The translations under genes were made by a program, and so were the position numbers. A DNA stretch of 64,000 nt from Methylovirgula ligni (GTDB lineage: Bacteria > Pseudomonadota > Alphaproteobacteria > Rhizobiales > Beijerinckiaceae), in the NCBI RefSeq assembly GCF_004135935.1, contig NZ_CP025086.1, positions 2,976,001 through 3,040,000 of the forward strand, given 5' to 3'. The stretch's first letter is position 1. Each line of letters begins with the position of its first letter. The notes below the pieces were generated by a model. It saw only the letters and a list, made by a program, of their open reading frames with translations, made no database searches and had not been told where the DNA came from. Positions 1 to 9,667 of this stretch are shown in pieces.

Positions 1-639
1 TGTTCGAGCCCCGAGATTCTGGTGCGCGCCCGCGACGGCAAGGTGACGATCCGTCCCATCGCCGGCACACGCTGGCGCGGCAAGAATGCCGTCGAGGACG
101 CGCTGCTCGCCGCCGATCTCCTCGCCGACGAGAAGGAGCGCGCCGAACATCTGATGCTGCTCGATCTCGGGCGCAACGATGTCGGCCGCGTCGCGAAAAT
201 CGGCAGCGTCGCGGTGACCGAAAAATTCGTTATCGAGCGGTACAGCCATGTGATGCACATCGTCTCGAATGTCGAAGGCGAGCTTGACGCCTCGCATGAC
301 GTGATCGACGCGCTTTGCGCCGGCTTTCCGGCGGGCACCGTCTCCGGTGCGCCGAAGGTGCGGGCGATGGAGATCATCGACGAATTGGAAACGGACAAGC
401 GCGGCATCTATGCCGGCGCCATCGGCTATTTCGGCGCCAATGGCGACATGGACACCTGCATCATCCTGCGCACCTCGGTGGTGAAGGACGGCAAGATGCA
501 TGTGCAGGCAGGCGCGGGCGTCGTCTATGATTCCGATGCCGCCTATGAACAGCGCGAGACGGTCAACAAGGCGCAGGCTTTGTTCCGTGCGGCGGAAGAA
601 GCCGTGCGCTTTGCCGCGCGGACGAAACGCGGGCAGTAA
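1..639 (+). CDS. trpE: Anthranilate synthase component I, C-terminal part (cut by window start)
   Basis: This is the chorismate-binding, catalytic end of anthranilate synthase component I, which makes anthranilate from chorismate with ammonia supplied by TrpG, the first step of tryptophan synthesis. The reading frame is open from base 1, where it reads SSPEILVR, a block normally inside TrpE, so the gene starts outside the window and about 212 residues are visible. Family blocks include [30 protein letters not shown] and [10 protein letters not shown]. TrpG lies about 1.3 kb downstream with an aldo/keto reductase between them, whereas trpE and trpG are usually adjacent or fused in related genomes. 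PabB is a relative, but the trp genes downstream favour TrpE. Confidence 0.93.
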   Translation, partial: CSSPEILVRARDGKVTIRPIAGTRWRGKNAVEDALLAADLLADEKERAEHLMLLDLGRNDVGRVAKIGSVAVTEKFVIERYSHVMHIVSNVEGELDASHDVIDALCAGFPAGTVSGAPKVRAMEIIDELETDKRGIYAGAIGYFGANGDMDTCIILRTSVVKDGKMHVQAGAGVVYDSDAAYEQRETVNKAQALFRAAEEAVRFAARTKRGQ

Positions 640-778
640 AGTCTCCGCAAAATGATAAAATTGCGCGGAAAAAAGCCGCCGCATGTTTGATCTTGCGCAT
701 TCCTGACGCTCACGCTCGAAAATAGAGTTTCGTTTCCAATATGAAGGCTCGGGGACGCCATCGCAGCGAGGATCAGCC

Positions 779-1783
779 ATGACTCAGCTTGAAACACTCA
801 CCATTCCCGGCACGCAGCTCAAGCCGACGCGGGTCGCGCTCGGCACTTGGGCAATCGGCGGCTGGATGTGGGGCGGCAGCGACGACGCGGATTCGATCCG
901 CACCATTCAGAACGCCGTCGATCGCGGCATCAACATCATCGACACCGCGCCGGTCTATGGCTTCGGCCATTCGGAGGAAATCGTCGGCCGCGCGCTGGCC
1001 GAGGGCGGACGGCGGCAGAAAACCATCATCGCCACCAAGGTCGCGCTGGATTGGAAGGACGGCAAGATATTCCGCAATGCCAGCAAGGCGCGGATCGAAA
1101 AGGAGATCGAAGACTCGCTGCGCCGGCTCCAGACCGACGTGATCGACATCTATCAGGTGCATTGGCCGGATACGGCGACGCCCATCGCCGAGACCGCCGA
1201 GACGCTCGGCAAATTGTTCAAGGCCGGGAAAATCCGCGCCATCGGCGTCAGCAATTTCAGCGTCGCGCAGATGGAAGCGTTCCGCGCCGTCGCGCCGCTG
1301 CATACGGTCCAGCCGCCGCATAATCTCTTCGAGCGCGGCGCCGAGAAGGACGTGCTGCCCTATGCCGCCAAGAACGACATCGCGACGCTCGCCTATGGCC
1401 CGCTCTGCCGTGGCCTGCTGACCGGCAAGATCAACGCGGATTCGACCTTCGGCGGCGATGATCTGCGCCGCAACGATCCCAAGTTCAAGCCGCCGCGCCT
1501 CGCGCAATATCTCGCCGCCGTCGCCGCGCTCGACGCCTTCGCCAAGAAGAACTACGGCAAGACGGTGCTCGACCTTGCGGTGCGCTGGGTGCTCGACCGT
1601 CAGCCGCTCAGCATCGCGCTCTGGGGCGCGCGCAAGCCCAGCCAGCTTGATCCGGTTACGGAAATCTCCGGCTGGAAGCTCGATGCGGCGGCGCTTGCCG
1701 AGATCGACAAGATTCTGGCGGATAACATTCACGACCCGGTCGGGCCCGAATTCATGGCTCCGCCGGTGCGGCAGGCGGCCTAG
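779..1783 (+). CDS. Aldo/keto reductase (334 aa)
   Basis: Predicted NADPH-dependent oxidoreductase of the aldo/keto reductase superfamily, reducing aldehydes or ketones in the cytoplasm. The catalytic tetrad is visible: Asp and Tyr in IIDTAPVYGFGHSEE, Lys in ATKVALDW and His in DIYQVHWPD. The TIM-barrel length is normal. ATG at 779 follows AGGATCAGCC. The gene sits between trpE and trpG without an obvious part in tryptophan synthesis. It has its own 139-base upstream gap and is followed by a palindromic repeat, which suggests insertion into an older trp arrangement. The substrate cannot be read from sequence. Confidence 0.9.
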   Translation: MTQLETLTIPGTQLKPTRVALGTWAIGGWMWGGSDDADSIRTIQNAVDRGINIIDTAPVYGFGHSEEIVGRALAEGGRRQKTIIATKVALDWKDGKIFRNASKARIEKEIEDSLRRLQTDVIDIYQVHWPDTATPIAETAETLGKLFKAGKIRAIGVSNFSVAQMEAFRAVAPLHTVQPPHNLFERGAEKDVLPYAAKNDIATLAYGPLCRGLLTGKINADSTFGGDDLRRNDPKFKPPRLAQYLAAVAALDAFAKKNYGKTVLDLAVRWVLDRQPLSIALWGARKPSQLDPVTEISGWKLDAAALAEIDKILADNIHDPVGPEFMAPPVRQAA

Positions 1784-1785
1784 CC

Positions 1786-1859
1786 GTCATTGCGAGCGAA
1801 GCGAAGCAATCCAGGGGCAGAGACTGGATTGCTTCGTCGCTGACGCTCCTCGCAATGAC
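1786..1859. repeat. Palindromic intergenic repeat (REP/MITE-like)
   Basis: An imperfect long hairpin. The left arm at 1786-1814 begins GTCATTGCGAGCGAAGCGAA; the right arm at 1824-1859 is its near complement and ends CTCCTCGCAATGAC. It lies three bases after the aldo/keto reductase stop. Elements with this GTCATTGCGAG...CTCGCAATGAC signature are widespread intergenic repeats in alphaproteobacterial genomes (from memory). It may act as a transcript 3'-end hairpin or be a non-autonomous element. One copy was noticed in the window. Confidence 0.8.
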
Positions 1860-1913
1860 ACTGGCGCCATTTTGGCTTGACCTTGCCCGCCGCGCGGCTC
1901 AATAGGTTTTCCC

Positions 1914-2513
1914 ATGCCTGCCGTTACCCTGATCGACAATTACGACAGCTTCACCTTCAATCTGGTGCATTACCTCGGTGAATTGGGCGCCGAGGTGAAA
2001 GTGCATCGCAATGACAAGGTGAGCGTTGCCGATGTCATCGCCGCGCGGCCGGACGCGATCGTGCTCTCGCCCGGCCCCTGCACGCCGCATGAGGCCGGCA
2101 TCTGTCTCGACCTCATTCGCGCGGCGAGCGGCGAGATTCCGATCTTCGGTGTCTGCCTCGGCCATCAGGCGATCGGCGAAGTCTTCGGCGGCGAGGTGGT
2201 GCGCGCGCCGATCCCCGTCCATGGCAAGATGTCGGACATCAGCCATAAGGCCGAGACGATCTTCCGCGGCATCAACGGCCCGTTCCGCGCGACGCGCTAT
2301 CATTCGCTCGTCGTCAAGCGCGAGACGCTGCCGGATGAATTGAAGGTCACCGCCGAAACGGACGGGCTGGTGATGGGCCTTTCGCACAAATCCCGGCCGG
2401 TGCATGGCGTGCAATTCCATCCCGAAAGCATCGAATCCGAGCACGGCCATCGCATCCTCGCCAATTTCCTCGAACTGGCGCGGGAATGGAACGCGGCGCG
2501 CGGCGCTGTCTGA
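1914..2513 (+). CDS. trpG: Anthranilate synthase component II (glutamine amidotransferase)
   Basis: Class I glutamine amidotransferase subunit that hydrolyses glutamine and passes ammonia to TrpE; it may also serve as PabA in folate synthesis. The 199 residues match the family length. Visible motifs are LIDNYDSFTFNLVHYL at the N-terminus, LSPGPCTPHEAGIC (oxyanion region), GVCLGHQAIGE with the nucleophilic Cys, and VQFHPESIESEHG carrying the His/Glu of the triad. It lies downstream of trpE and upstream of the POT transporter and trpD. Confidence 0.95.
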   Translation: MPAVTLIDNYDSFTFNLVHYLGELGAEVKVHRNDKVSVADVIAARPDAIVLSPGPCTPHEAGICLDLIRAASGEIPIFGVCLGHQAIGEVFGGEVVRAPIPVHGKMSDISHKAETIFRGINGPFRATRYHSLVVKRETLPDELKVTAETDGLVMGLSHKSRPVHGVQFHPESIESEHGHRILANFLELAREWNAARGAV

Positions 2514-2573
2514 TCTGGTCTACGAAATGCTACGCTGAGGCCGCCTCTCCCGCCGCATAAAGGCCGCAGCGCT

Positions 2574-3983
2574 TTGGACGAACCGATCGATTTTCTCACC
2601 GGCAACGCCCGGCCCGGCGAGCTCTTCGGCCAGCCCAAGGGCCTGAGCGTCCTTTTCGCGACGGAGATGTGGGAGCGCTTTTCCTATTACGGGATGCGCG
2701 CGCTTCTCGTCCTCTACATGACGAAATATCTGCTGCTCCCCGGCCATGCGGAGCATGTCTTGGGGCTCGCCACGCTCCGGCACGGGCTCGAAGCCCTGTT
2801 TGGGCCGCTGGCCTTGCAGCCGCTCTCCTCCCAGATCTATGGCTTCTACACCGCGCTCGTTTATGCGACGCCGATCCTCGGCGGCCTCCTCGCCGACCGC
2901 GTGCTCGGCCAGCGCCGCACCGTCATCATTGGCGCCGTTCTCATGGCGCTCGGCCATTTCATGATGGCCTTCGATCATCTCTTTCTCATCGCGCTGCTGG
3001 CGATCATCTTCGGCTCTGGTGCTTTCAAACCCAATATCTCGACGCAGGTCGGCGGACTCTATCCGCAAGGCGACAGGCGGCGCGACCGCGCCTTCTCGAT
3101 CTTCTATGTCGGTATCAATATCGGCGCTTTCTTCGCGCCGCTTGTCTGCGGCACCTTGGGCGAAGAAGCAGGCTGGCATTATGGCTTCGCCGCCGCCGGC
3201 GTCGGCATGGTCATCGGCCTTTGCATCTACCTTTATGGCCTGCGCCATCTGCCGCCGGACGCCAAAACCCAAACTCAAGCCCAAGCCGCGCCCTTCGCGT
3301 CGCGCCTTAGCGGCGAGGAATGGCGCAGTCTTCTCGTCCTGCTCGTGCTCTTCGTACCAAGCCTGTTGTTCTGGGCGGTCTATGAACAGCAGGGCAATAC
3401 GATCACGCTCTGGGCCAATGCCGAAGTCGACCGCAGCTTTTCGTTCTTCGGCTGGCACGCGGAGATTCCGACGACGTGGTTTCTGGCGATCAATCCGTTC
3501 CTGATCTTCGCCTTCACGCCGCTCGTCGTCTCGCTGTGGACACGGCAGGCGGCACGAAGGCGCGAACCGTCAAGCGTCATGAAAATGGCCATCGGCTGTT
3601 TCGGCGAAGCGCTCGCCTATCTCGTCCTTGCGCTGGCGACCTGGCACACCGGCGCGGGCAAAGCGAGCTGGCTCTGGCTTCTGGCTTTTTTCACAATCCT
3701 GACATTGGGCGAGCTTTATCTTTCGCCGGTCGGCCTCTCTCTGGTGACGAAGCTCGCACCCACGCGAATGCTCTCGCTCATCATGGGGTTCTGGCTGGCG
3801 ACAAACTTCATCGGCAATTTTCTTTCGGGCTGGCTCGGCAGTTTCTGGAGCGCCATGAGCCGGACCGAGTTTTTCCTCACCGCCGCCGCGATCGCAGCCT
3901 TCGCCGGGCTCGTGATCCTCGCCTGCACTCGGCCCCTCGCCAAGATCACCGGCGAGATCACGAGCGAGCGAGAAGCGAGCTGA
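2574..3983 (+). CDS. POT/PTR2-family proton-dependent oligopeptide transporter
   Basis: Predicted proton-coupled di/tripeptide importer of the inner membrane, MFS fold. The signature MWERFSYYGMRALLVLYMTKYL lies near residue 30, followed by about 12-14 hydrophobic segments. GAFKPNISTQVGGLY matches the second POT signature. The 469-residue length fits. The start is uncertain: the longest frame uses TTG at 2574, with no ATG before the ERFSYYG block except inside it. It sits between trpG and trpD, with about 60 and 39 bases of spacing, so it is probably co-transcribed with trp genes. That is an unusual place for a peptide transporter. Confidence 0.9.
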   Translation: MDEPIDFLTGNARPGELFGQPKGLSVLFATEMWERFSYYGMRALLVLYMTKYLLLPGHAEHVLGLATLRHGLEALFGPLALQPLSSQIYGFYTALVYATPILGGLLADRVLGQRRTVIIGAVLMALGHFMMAFDHLFLIALLAIIFGSGAFKPNISTQVGGLYPQGDRRRDRAFSIFYVGINIGAFFAPLVCGTLGEEAGWHYGFAAAGVGMVIGLCIYLYGLRHLPPDAKTQTQAQAAPFASRLSGEEWRSLLVLLVLFVPSLLFWAVYEQQGNTITLWANAEVDRSFSFFGWHAEIPTTWFLAINPFLIFAFTPLVVSLWTRQAARRREPSSVMKMAIGCFGEALAYLVLALATWHTGAGKASWLWLLAFFTILTLGELYLSPVGLSLVTKLAPTRMLSLIMGFWLATNFIGNFLSGWLGSFWSAMSRTEFFLTAAAIAAFAGLVILACTRPLAKITGEITSEREAS

Positions 3984-4022
3984 ACCCTTGCGCTTTACGG
4001 CGCGCCAGAGCAATGAGACGCC

Positions 4023-5051
4023 ATGGACGCCTTCAAACCCCTGCTAGCGAAAATCGCGACGGGCGCGAGCCTGAGCCGCAGCGAGGCGGAATACGCCTTC
4101 AATCTGTTGCTCGGCGGCGGGGTGACGGCGGCGCAGACCGGCGCCTTCCTGATGGGCCTGCGCGTGCGCGGCGAGACGGTCGAGGAAATCACCGGCGCGG
4201 TCGGCGCCATGCGGGCCAAGATGCTGCCTGTCACTGCGCCGCCCGATGCGGTCGACATCGTCGGCACCGGCGGCGATGGCCATGGCACCTATAATGTCTC
4301 GACCCTCGCGGCCTTGATCGTCGCGGCCTGCGGCGTGCCGGTCGCCAAGCATGGCAACCGCGCCGCTTCGTCGAGGTCCGGCGCCAGCGATGTGCTTACC
4401 GCACTCGGCGTCAAGATCGGCCTCGACCCGGACGAGATCGAGCATTGCCTGCACGAGGCGGGCATCGGCTTCATGGCCGCCCCCGTGCACCATGCCGCGA
4501 TCCGCCATGTCAATCAGATCCGCGCCGAAATCGGCACGCGCACGCTCTTCAATCTGCTCGGGCCGCTCGCCAATCCGGCGCGGGTCAAGCGGCAATTGCT
4601 CGGCGTCTTCGCCAAGGAATGGCTGGAGCCACTGGCCGAAGTGCTGCGCAACCTCGGCTCCGAGCGCGTTTGGCTGGCCTATGGTTCGGACGGGCTCGAC
4701 GAGGTGACCATCACTGGCCCAACTTACGTCACGGCTCTGGAGGGCGGCGCGATCCGCTCGTTCGTCATAAACCCGGAAGATGCGGGATTGAAGCCTGCCA
4801 GCCTCGAGGACATCAAGGGCGGCGATGCCGCGCATAATGCCGCCGCTCTCAACGCCGTCCTCCACGGCGCGCGGAACGCCTATCGCGACATCGCCGTATT
4901 CAACGCCGCGGCGGCGCTTGTCGTCGCTGAAAAAGCAGCGGATTTGCGCGAGGGCGCGGCTGAGGCCGCCGCAGCCCTCGATGCCGGGCGCGCCGCCGAG
5001 GTGCTCGCCAAACTGATCAAAGCGTCGCATGGCCGGCCCGGCGGGGCTTGA
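4023..5051 (+). CDS. trpD: Anthranilate phosphoribosyltransferase
   Basis: Transfers the phosphoribosyl group from PRPP to anthranilate, the second step of tryptophan synthesis. The 342 residues match the family. Motifs include [18 protein letters not shown] (PRPP/Mg binding loop), [21 protein letters not shown], and [14 protein letters not shown] at 4023 follows GAGACGCC. trpC is 73 bases downstream on the same strand. Confidence 0.96.
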   Translation: MDAFKPLLAKIATGASLSRSEAEYAFNLLLGGGVTAAQTGAFLMGLRVRGETVEEITGAVGAMRAKMLPVTAPPDAVDIVGTGGDGHGTYNVSTLAALIVAACGVPVAKHGNRAASSRSGASDVLTALGVKIGLDPDEIEHCLHEAGIGFMAAPVHHAAIRHVNQIRAEIGTRTLFNLLGPLANPARVKRQLLGVFAKEWLEPLAEVLRNLGSERVWLAYGSDGLDEVTITGPTYVTALEGGAIRSFVINPEDAGLKPASLEDIKGGDAAHNAAALNAVLHGARNAYRDIAVFNAAAALVVAEKAADLREGAAEAAAALDAGRAAEVLAKLIKASHGRPGGA

Positions 5052-5124
5052 TATTTTGCCCTGGCGGCGCTTCGTGCCAGATTAGGCTTGTCGCAGGCCG
5101 ACAGCGGAGGACAAAGGCAGGCCC

Positions 5125-5958
5125 ATGGCCGATATTCTAAAGAAGATCGAAGCCTACAAGCGCAAGGAGATCGTCGAGGCGAAATTGCGCATGCCGCTCT
5201 CGACGCTGGAACGCCGGATCGAGAGCCACGATCCGCCGCGCGGTTTCGTCCACGCCATAGAGGCCAGGCTCGCCGAAGGCCGTTTCGCGCTCATCGCCGA
5301 AATCAAGAAGGCAAGCCCCTCCAAGGGCCTGATCCGCGCCGACTTCGATCCGCCGGTGCTCGCCAAGGCCTATGAAACGGGTGGTGCGGCCTGTCTCTCG
5401 GTCCTGACCGACACGCCCTCCTTTCAGGGCTCGCTCGATTATCTCGAAGCCGCGCGCAAAGCCGTCCGCCTCCCGGCGCTGCGCAAGGATTTCCTCTTCG
5501 ATCCCTATCAGGTCTACGAGGCGCGCGCCTATGGCGCCGATTGCATCCTCATCATCATGGCCTGTGTCACCGACGAGGAAGCCAAGAGGATCAACAAGAC
5601 CGCGCACGATCTGCGGCTCGATGTGCTGGTCGAAGTCCACGACGAAGCCGAACTGCATCGCGCGCTCGAACTCGAAACGAAGCTTCTCGGCATCAACAAC
5701 CGCGATCTGCGCACCTTCGAGACGAAGCTCGAAACCTGCGAGCGTCTGGCGGAGAAAATCCCCGCCGACCGGATCGTCGTCGCCGAAAGCGGCATCGCCA
5801 GTCATGACGATTGCCTGCGCCTGCACAAGTCCGGCATCGACACCTTCCTCGTCGGCGAAAGCCTGATGCGGCAGAAGGACGTGACGGCGGCGACACATAC
5901 CCTGCTGTGCGGCGACGACGCCGAACGCCATGCGACGCCACGCAAGGCGCACGGCTGA
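5125..5958 (+). CDS. trpC: Indole-3-glycerol-phosphate synthase
   Basis: Converts carboxyphenylamino-deoxyribulose phosphate to indole-3-glycerol phosphate. It is a single-domain TIM barrel (277 aa), not fused to TrpF. The N-terminus has [35 protein letters not shown] holds the catalytic Lys region; other family blocks are [34 protein letters not shown] and VAESGI. The stop at 5956-5958 is two bases from the moaC start, so the two are probably translated from one transcript. Confidence 0.96.
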   Translation: MADILKKIEAYKRKEIVEAKLRMPLSTLERRIESHDPPRGFVHAIEARLAEGRFALIAEIKKASPSKGLIRADFDPPVLAKAYETGGAACLSVLTDTPSFQGSLDYLEAARKAVRLPALRKDFLFDPYQVYEARAYGADCILIIMACVTDEEAKRINKTAHDLRLDVLVEVHDEAELHRALELETKLLGINNRDLRTFETKLETCERLAEKIPADRIVVAESGIASHDDCLRLHKSGIDTFLVGESLMRQKDVTAATHTLLCGDDAERHATPRKAHG

Positions 5959-5960
5959 CG

Positions 5961-6440
5961 ATGGGCAAGCTCACCCATCTCGCCGAGGCCGGCGAAGCCC
6001 ATATGGTCGATGTCTCGGAAAAACCCGCAACCGAGCGCGCCGCACGCGCCGGAGGCCGCGTCGTCATGCGCCGCGAGACGCTCGCGCTCGCCGTCTCGGG
6101 CAATGCCAAGAAGGGCGATGTCTTCGCGGCGGCGCGGATCGCCGGAATCATGGCGGCGAAGAAGACCTCCGATCTTATCCCGCTCTGCCATCCGCTGGCG
6201 CTGACCAAGGTAACGGTCGAGGTCGAGGCCGATCCGGCGCTGCCCGGTCTGCGTGTCTTCGCCGAGGCGAAGGTGAGTGGCCAGACGGGCGTCGAGATGG
6301 AGGCCCTAACAGCCGTATCGGTCGCCTGCCTCACGATCTACGACATGCTCAAGGCGGCGGACCGGGCGATGCGGATCGAGGGCATTGAACTCATTGAAAA
6401 AACGGGCGGCAAATCCGGCCCCTTCCGGCGCGATGGCTGA
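5961..6440 (+). CDS. moaC: Cyclic pyranopterin monophosphate synthase MoaC
   Basis: Acts with MoaA to form cyclic pyranopterin monophosphate in molybdenum-cofactor synthesis. The ATG at 5961, two bases after trpC, gives 159 aa starting [21 protein letters not shown], the normal MoaC length; the open frame extends further upstream but only across trpC. Family blocks: [38 protein letters not shown] and the C-terminal Lys-rich segment. It overlaps moeA by eight bases. The trpC-moaC-moeA order is characteristic of Hyphomicrobiales. Confidence 0.95.
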   Translation: MGKLTHLAEAGEAHMVDVSEKPATERAARAGGRVVMRRETLALAVSGNAKKGDVFAAARIAGIMAAKKTSDLIPLCHPLALTKVTVEVEADPALPGLRVFAEAKVSGQTGVEMEALTAVSVACLTIYDMLKAADRAMRIEGIELIEKTGGKSGPFRRDG

Positions 6441-7677
6441 ACCGGTGGGCGCTTCCGATCTCCTGCCCGTCGGCGAAGCCCGGGCGCGCGTCCTCGCGAA
6501 CCACGGCGCGCGCGGCACCGAGCATGTGCCGCTCGCTCAGGCTCTCGGGCGCACCTTGACCGAGCCGCTTATCGCGCGCCGCACGCAGCCGCCTTTCGCT
6601 GCCTCGGCCATGGACGGCTTCGCCGTGCGCACCGCCGACCTCGCAACGCTTCCAGCGCGATTGAAAATGATCGGCGAAAGCGCCGCGGGACACGGCTTCG
6701 ACGGAAGCATCGCGCCCGGCGAAACGGTGCGCATCCTCACCGGCGCGCCGGTGCCGCGCGGCGCCGATGCCGTTTTGATGCAGGAGGATACGGTGCTCGA
6801 CGGCGACGTCGTCATCGCGCAGCGGACGATCTTCGCGGGGCGGCATATCCGCGCCACGGGCGTCGATTTCTCGGCCGGTCAGAGCCTGCTGGCGGCAGGC
6901 ACAAGACTCAGCCCCATCAATGTCGCCCTCGCCGCCGCGATGGGCCATGCCGAAGTGCCCGTGGCGCGAAAGCCGCGCGTGGCGATCCTCGCCACCGGCG
7001 ATGAACTGGTGCAGCCGGGCCAGACAATTGGCCCCGACCAGATCATCACCTCGAACTCTTTCGCCGTCGCCGCCTTTGTCATTGAGAATGGTGGCGAGCC
7101 CATCGACCTCGGCATCGCGGGCGATGATTTCGCGTCGCTCGAAGCCGGCATCCGCGCCGCGCGCAAAGCCCAAGCTGACGTGCTGGTAACGCTGGGCGGT
7201 GCCTCGGTGGGCAAGCACGACCTTGTCCGTTCGGCGCTCGCAAACGAGGGCATGGAGCTGAGCTTCTGGCGCATTGCCATGCGGCCGGGCAAGCCGCTGA
7301 TCCACGGGCGTCTCGGCGAGATGTTGATTCTCGGCCTGCCCGGAAACCCGGCCGCTTCGATCGTCTGCAGCCTTCTGTTTCTGGTTCCGCTGGTGCGCGC
7401 GCTCAGCGGTGATCCGCGTGCGGCGGAGGATCCGACCGAGCCGGCAATTCTCGGTGCGCCCGTGCAGGCCAACAGCCAGCGCGAAGATTATCTGCGTGCG
7501 ACACTCACACAGGGCGGAACCGGCCTGCCGGCGGCGACACCCTTCGCGTTGCAGGATTCTTCACTGCTGAATATTTTCGCCCAATCGCAATGCCTGCTGG
7601 TGCGTTCCCCCTATGCCCCGGCGGCCGAAGCGGGCGAATCCTGCCGCGTCATCAAGCTGTCGCCGCCTCTGCGCTGA
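6433..7677 (+). CDS. moeA: Molybdopterin molybdenumtransferase MoeA
   Basis: Inserts molybdate into adenylylated molybdopterin, the last step of basic molybdenum-cofactor synthesis. The ATG at 6433 lies inside the end of moaC (ATGGCTGA, coupled start), giving 414 aa; an in-frame codon at 6385 would overlap moaC much further. Domain blocks: [53 protein letters not shown] and [10 protein letters not shown]. In relatives lexA often follows moeA; here a GlsB-type gene follows instead. Confidence 0.95.
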   Translation: MAEPVGASDLLPVGEARARVLANHGARGTEHVPLAQALGRTLTEPLIARRTQPPFAASAMDGFAVRTADLATLPARLKMIGESAAGHGFDGSIAPGETVRILTGAPVPRGADAVLMQEDTVLDGDVVIAQRTIFAGRHIRATGVDFSAGQSLLAAGTRLSPINVALAAAMGHAEVPVARKPRVAILATGDELVQPGQTIGPDQIITSNSFAVAAFVIENGGEPIDLGIAGDDFASLEAGIRAARKAQADVLVTLGGASVGKHDLVRSALANEGMELSFWRIAMRPGKPLIHGRLGEMLILGLPGNPAASIVCSLLFLVPLVRALSGDPRAAEDPTEPAILGAPVQANSQREDYLRATLTQGGTGLPAATPFALQDSSLLNIFAQSQCLLVRSPYAPAAEAGESCRVIKLSPPLR

Positions 7678-7775
7678 ATCGCACCGGTCGCGTCTGATTG
7701 ACAGTCTAGAAAGCCCGCCTAAGCTCGTCTTTCAAGGTCCGCCAGACGAGACCGCGAAGACTGGGGAGTATCATC

Positions 7776-8072
7776 ATGGGTCACATCATCTGGATCATCG
7801 TTATCGGTTTCGTCGCCGGCCTGCTCGCGCGCTGGTTCTCGCCGGCGCCGAACAATCCGAGCGGTTTCATTCTCACCACGCTGCTCGGCATCGCCGGTGC
7901 CTTTCTCGCGACCTTCATCGGCCAGTCGGTCGGGTGGTATCGCCTCGATCAGGGCGCGAGCTTCATCGGCGCGACCATCGGCGCCTTCGTCCTTCTGCTC
8001 ATCTGGCGGCTGGTCGCGGGCAAGACCGGCAACGTCGGCCCCACCGAGATCGGACCGCGCCGCTGGCTCTGA
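7776..8072 (+). CDS. GlsB/YeaQ/YmgE-family small membrane protein
   Basis: A 98-residue inner-membrane protein of the transglycosylase-associated/GlsB stress family. It has three hydrophobic segments: GHIIWIIVIGFVAGLLARW, then a Gly-rich segment with GFILTTLLGIAGAFLATFIG, then SFIGATIGAFVLLLIWRL. ATG at 7776 is preceded by GGGGAG. Upstream is a 7-bp inverted repeat at 7724-7730/7744-7750 and a TTGACA box at 7698 without a clear -10. The molecular role of the family is poorly defined; a general-stress link is inferred from homologues. Confidence 0.85.
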   Translation: MGHIIWIIVIGFVAGLLARWFSPAPNNPSGFILTTLLGIAGAFLATFIGQSVGWYRLDQGASFIGATIGAFVLLLIWRLVAGKTGNVGPTEIGPRRWL

Positions 8073-8174
8073 ACCCGACAAGCCCGTGGATTGACGCTGG
8101 CGCCACGCAATAGGCCCGGACATTGCTTGCCGAATCTGCTGAAATGCAGGTTCGGCTCCGGGGAGGAAGACAGG

Positions 8175-8618
8175 ATGCGGCATTGGCGGATGGCTCTGGC
8201 GGCGGCGCTCATTCTGCAAACCGCCGCGGCGCCGGCCGCCGGCCTTCTCGACCGTTCCGCCAATCGCCTCCCTGACATCGTCGAGCAGGACAATGGCGGC
8301 AATCTGCTGAGCCGGATCGAATTCGTCGAGCATCACCGCAACGATTATATCTACCGCCTCCCGGTCGAGTGCTTTTCGTCCTGCACGCTGCTGCTCGGAA
8401 TTTCCGGCGCCTGCGTTCCGCAGGGCGCTGTGCTCTATTTCCATGGCGCGACGATCGACGGAAAACTCGCGCCCGCCTCGCTCAACAATTATGCCGCCAG
8501 CTATTATCCGCCCAACATCCGGCGCTGGGTCGCCGCGCATCACGCGCTGCAGAGAACGAGCTTCACGCGTATGACCTGGCAGCAGGCCGCAGCCATCGGC
8601 GTCAAGGTTTGCCCTTAA
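8175..8618 (+). CDS. Secreted small Cys-containing protein (conserved hypothetical)
   Basis: A 147-residue exported protein of unknown function. The start at 8175 is chosen because GGGGAGGAAGACAGG precedes it and because it begins a clear signal peptide (MRHWRMALAAALILQTAAAPAAG). The mature part holds VECFSSCTLLLG, then CVPQGAVLYFHGA, and a C-terminal MTWQQAAAIGVKVCP. The same spacing of CSSC-like Cys, second Cys, His and terminal Cys recurs in the minus-strand gene ending at 36035, so the two look like distant paralogues. A degenerate ClpP/SppA-like (COG3904-type) fold is possible but not shown. It is convergent with glpX. Confidence 0.7.
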   Translation: MRHWRMALAAALILQTAAAPAAGLLDRSANRLPDIVEQDNGGNLLSRIEFVEHHRNDYIYRLPVECFSSCTLLLGISGACVPQGAVLYFHGATIDGKLAPASLNNYAASYYPPNIRRWVAAHHALQRTSFTRMTWQQAAAIGVKVCP

Positions 8619-8651
8619 CGCGCCCGTGCCTCGGGACGGAAAGCCAACGCC

Positions 8652-9659
8652 TCAGCGCACCGCGGCCTTGCAATCCCAAAGAACATTTCCGCGATGCTCG
8701 GCGCCGATGCGGCGCACGGTGCCGGTCGTCGAGCGGTAGATCAAGGTCTCGGTGCGGATCGCATCCTTGTCGAAACGCACGCCGGACACGAGCGGGCCAT
8801 CAGTGACGCCGGTGAGCGAGACGATGACATCGCCGGCGGCAAGTTCGGCGAGATCGTATTTCCGGCGCGGGTCCGCAACGCCCATCCGCGCCGCACGCTC
8901 GACTTTCTCTTCGCTATCGAGGATCAGCCGGCCCTGCATCTGGCCACCGACGCAGCGCAGCGCGCCCGCGGCCAGAACGCCCTCCGGCGCGCCGCCGACG
9001 CCAATGTAGATGTCTATGCCCGTCTCCTCCGGCCGCGTGGTGAAGATCACGCCGGCAACATCGCCATCCGGAATCAGCCGCACGGGACAGCCAATCTCGC
9101 GGCAGGCGTCAAGGATCGGTCTGTGCCGCGGGCGGTCGAGCAGCAGGACAGAAATCTCCTTCGGCGCGACGCCCTTGGCCTTCGCCAGAGCGGCAATATT
9201 CTCTGCCACGCTCAGGTCGAGATCGACAATGCCGTGGGGATAGCCCGGGCCGATCGCGATCTTTTCCATATAGACGTCGGGTGCGTGCAGCAGCGCGCCG
9301 CCGGTCGCCATCGCCATCACCGCGATCGAGCCTGGCATGTCGTTGGCGCAAAGCGTCGTGCCCTCCAGCGGATCGACGGCAATATCGACCGCGGGACCAA
9401 ACCCGGTGCCGAGCTTTTCGCCGATATAAAGCATCGGCGCCTCGTCGCGCTCGCCTTCGCCGATCACCACTGTGCCGTCGATCGGCAGCCGGTGCAGTTC
9501 GCGCCGCATGGCATCGACCGCCGCCTGATCCGCTGCCTTTTCGTTGCCGCGGCCGCGCCAGCGCGCGGCAGCGACGGCGGCGCGTTCGGTGACGCGGACG
9601 AGTTCGAGCGTCAGGATACGGCCGACGATGTCCTGGCTTTTGACGACGAGATCGGTCAC
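8652..9659 (-). CDS. glpX: Class II fructose-1,6-bisphosphatase GlpX
   Basis: Hydrolyses fructose-1,6-bisphosphate (possibly also sedoheptulose-1,7-bisphosphate) in gluconeogenesis or carbon fixation. The 335-residue length fits. Key blocks: WRGRGNEKAADQAAVDAMR, GTVVIGEGERDEAPMLYIGE, DIAVDPLEGTTLCA (metal-binding Asp/Glu) and GVGGAPEGVLAAGALRCVGG. It starts eight bases after the hom stop on the same strand, an arrangement conserved in this order. Confidence 0.95.
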   Translation of the reverse strand: MTDLVVKSQDIVGRILTLELVRVTERAAVAAARWRGRGNEKAADQAAVDAMRRELHRLPIDGTVVIGEGERDEAPMLYIGEKLGTGFGPAVDIAVDPLEGTTLCANDMPGSIAVMAMATGGALLHAPDVYMEKIAIGPGYPHGIVDLDLSVAENIAALAKAKGVAPKEISVLLLDRPRHRPILDACREIGCPVRLIPDGDVAGVIFTTRPEETGIDIYIGVGGAPEGVLAAGALRCVGGQMQGRLILDSEEKVERAARMGVADPRRKYDLAELAAGDVIVSLTGVTDGPLVSGVRFDKDAIRTETLIYRSTTGTVRRIGAEHRGNVLWDCKAAVR

Positions 9660-9667
9660 GGACCTTC

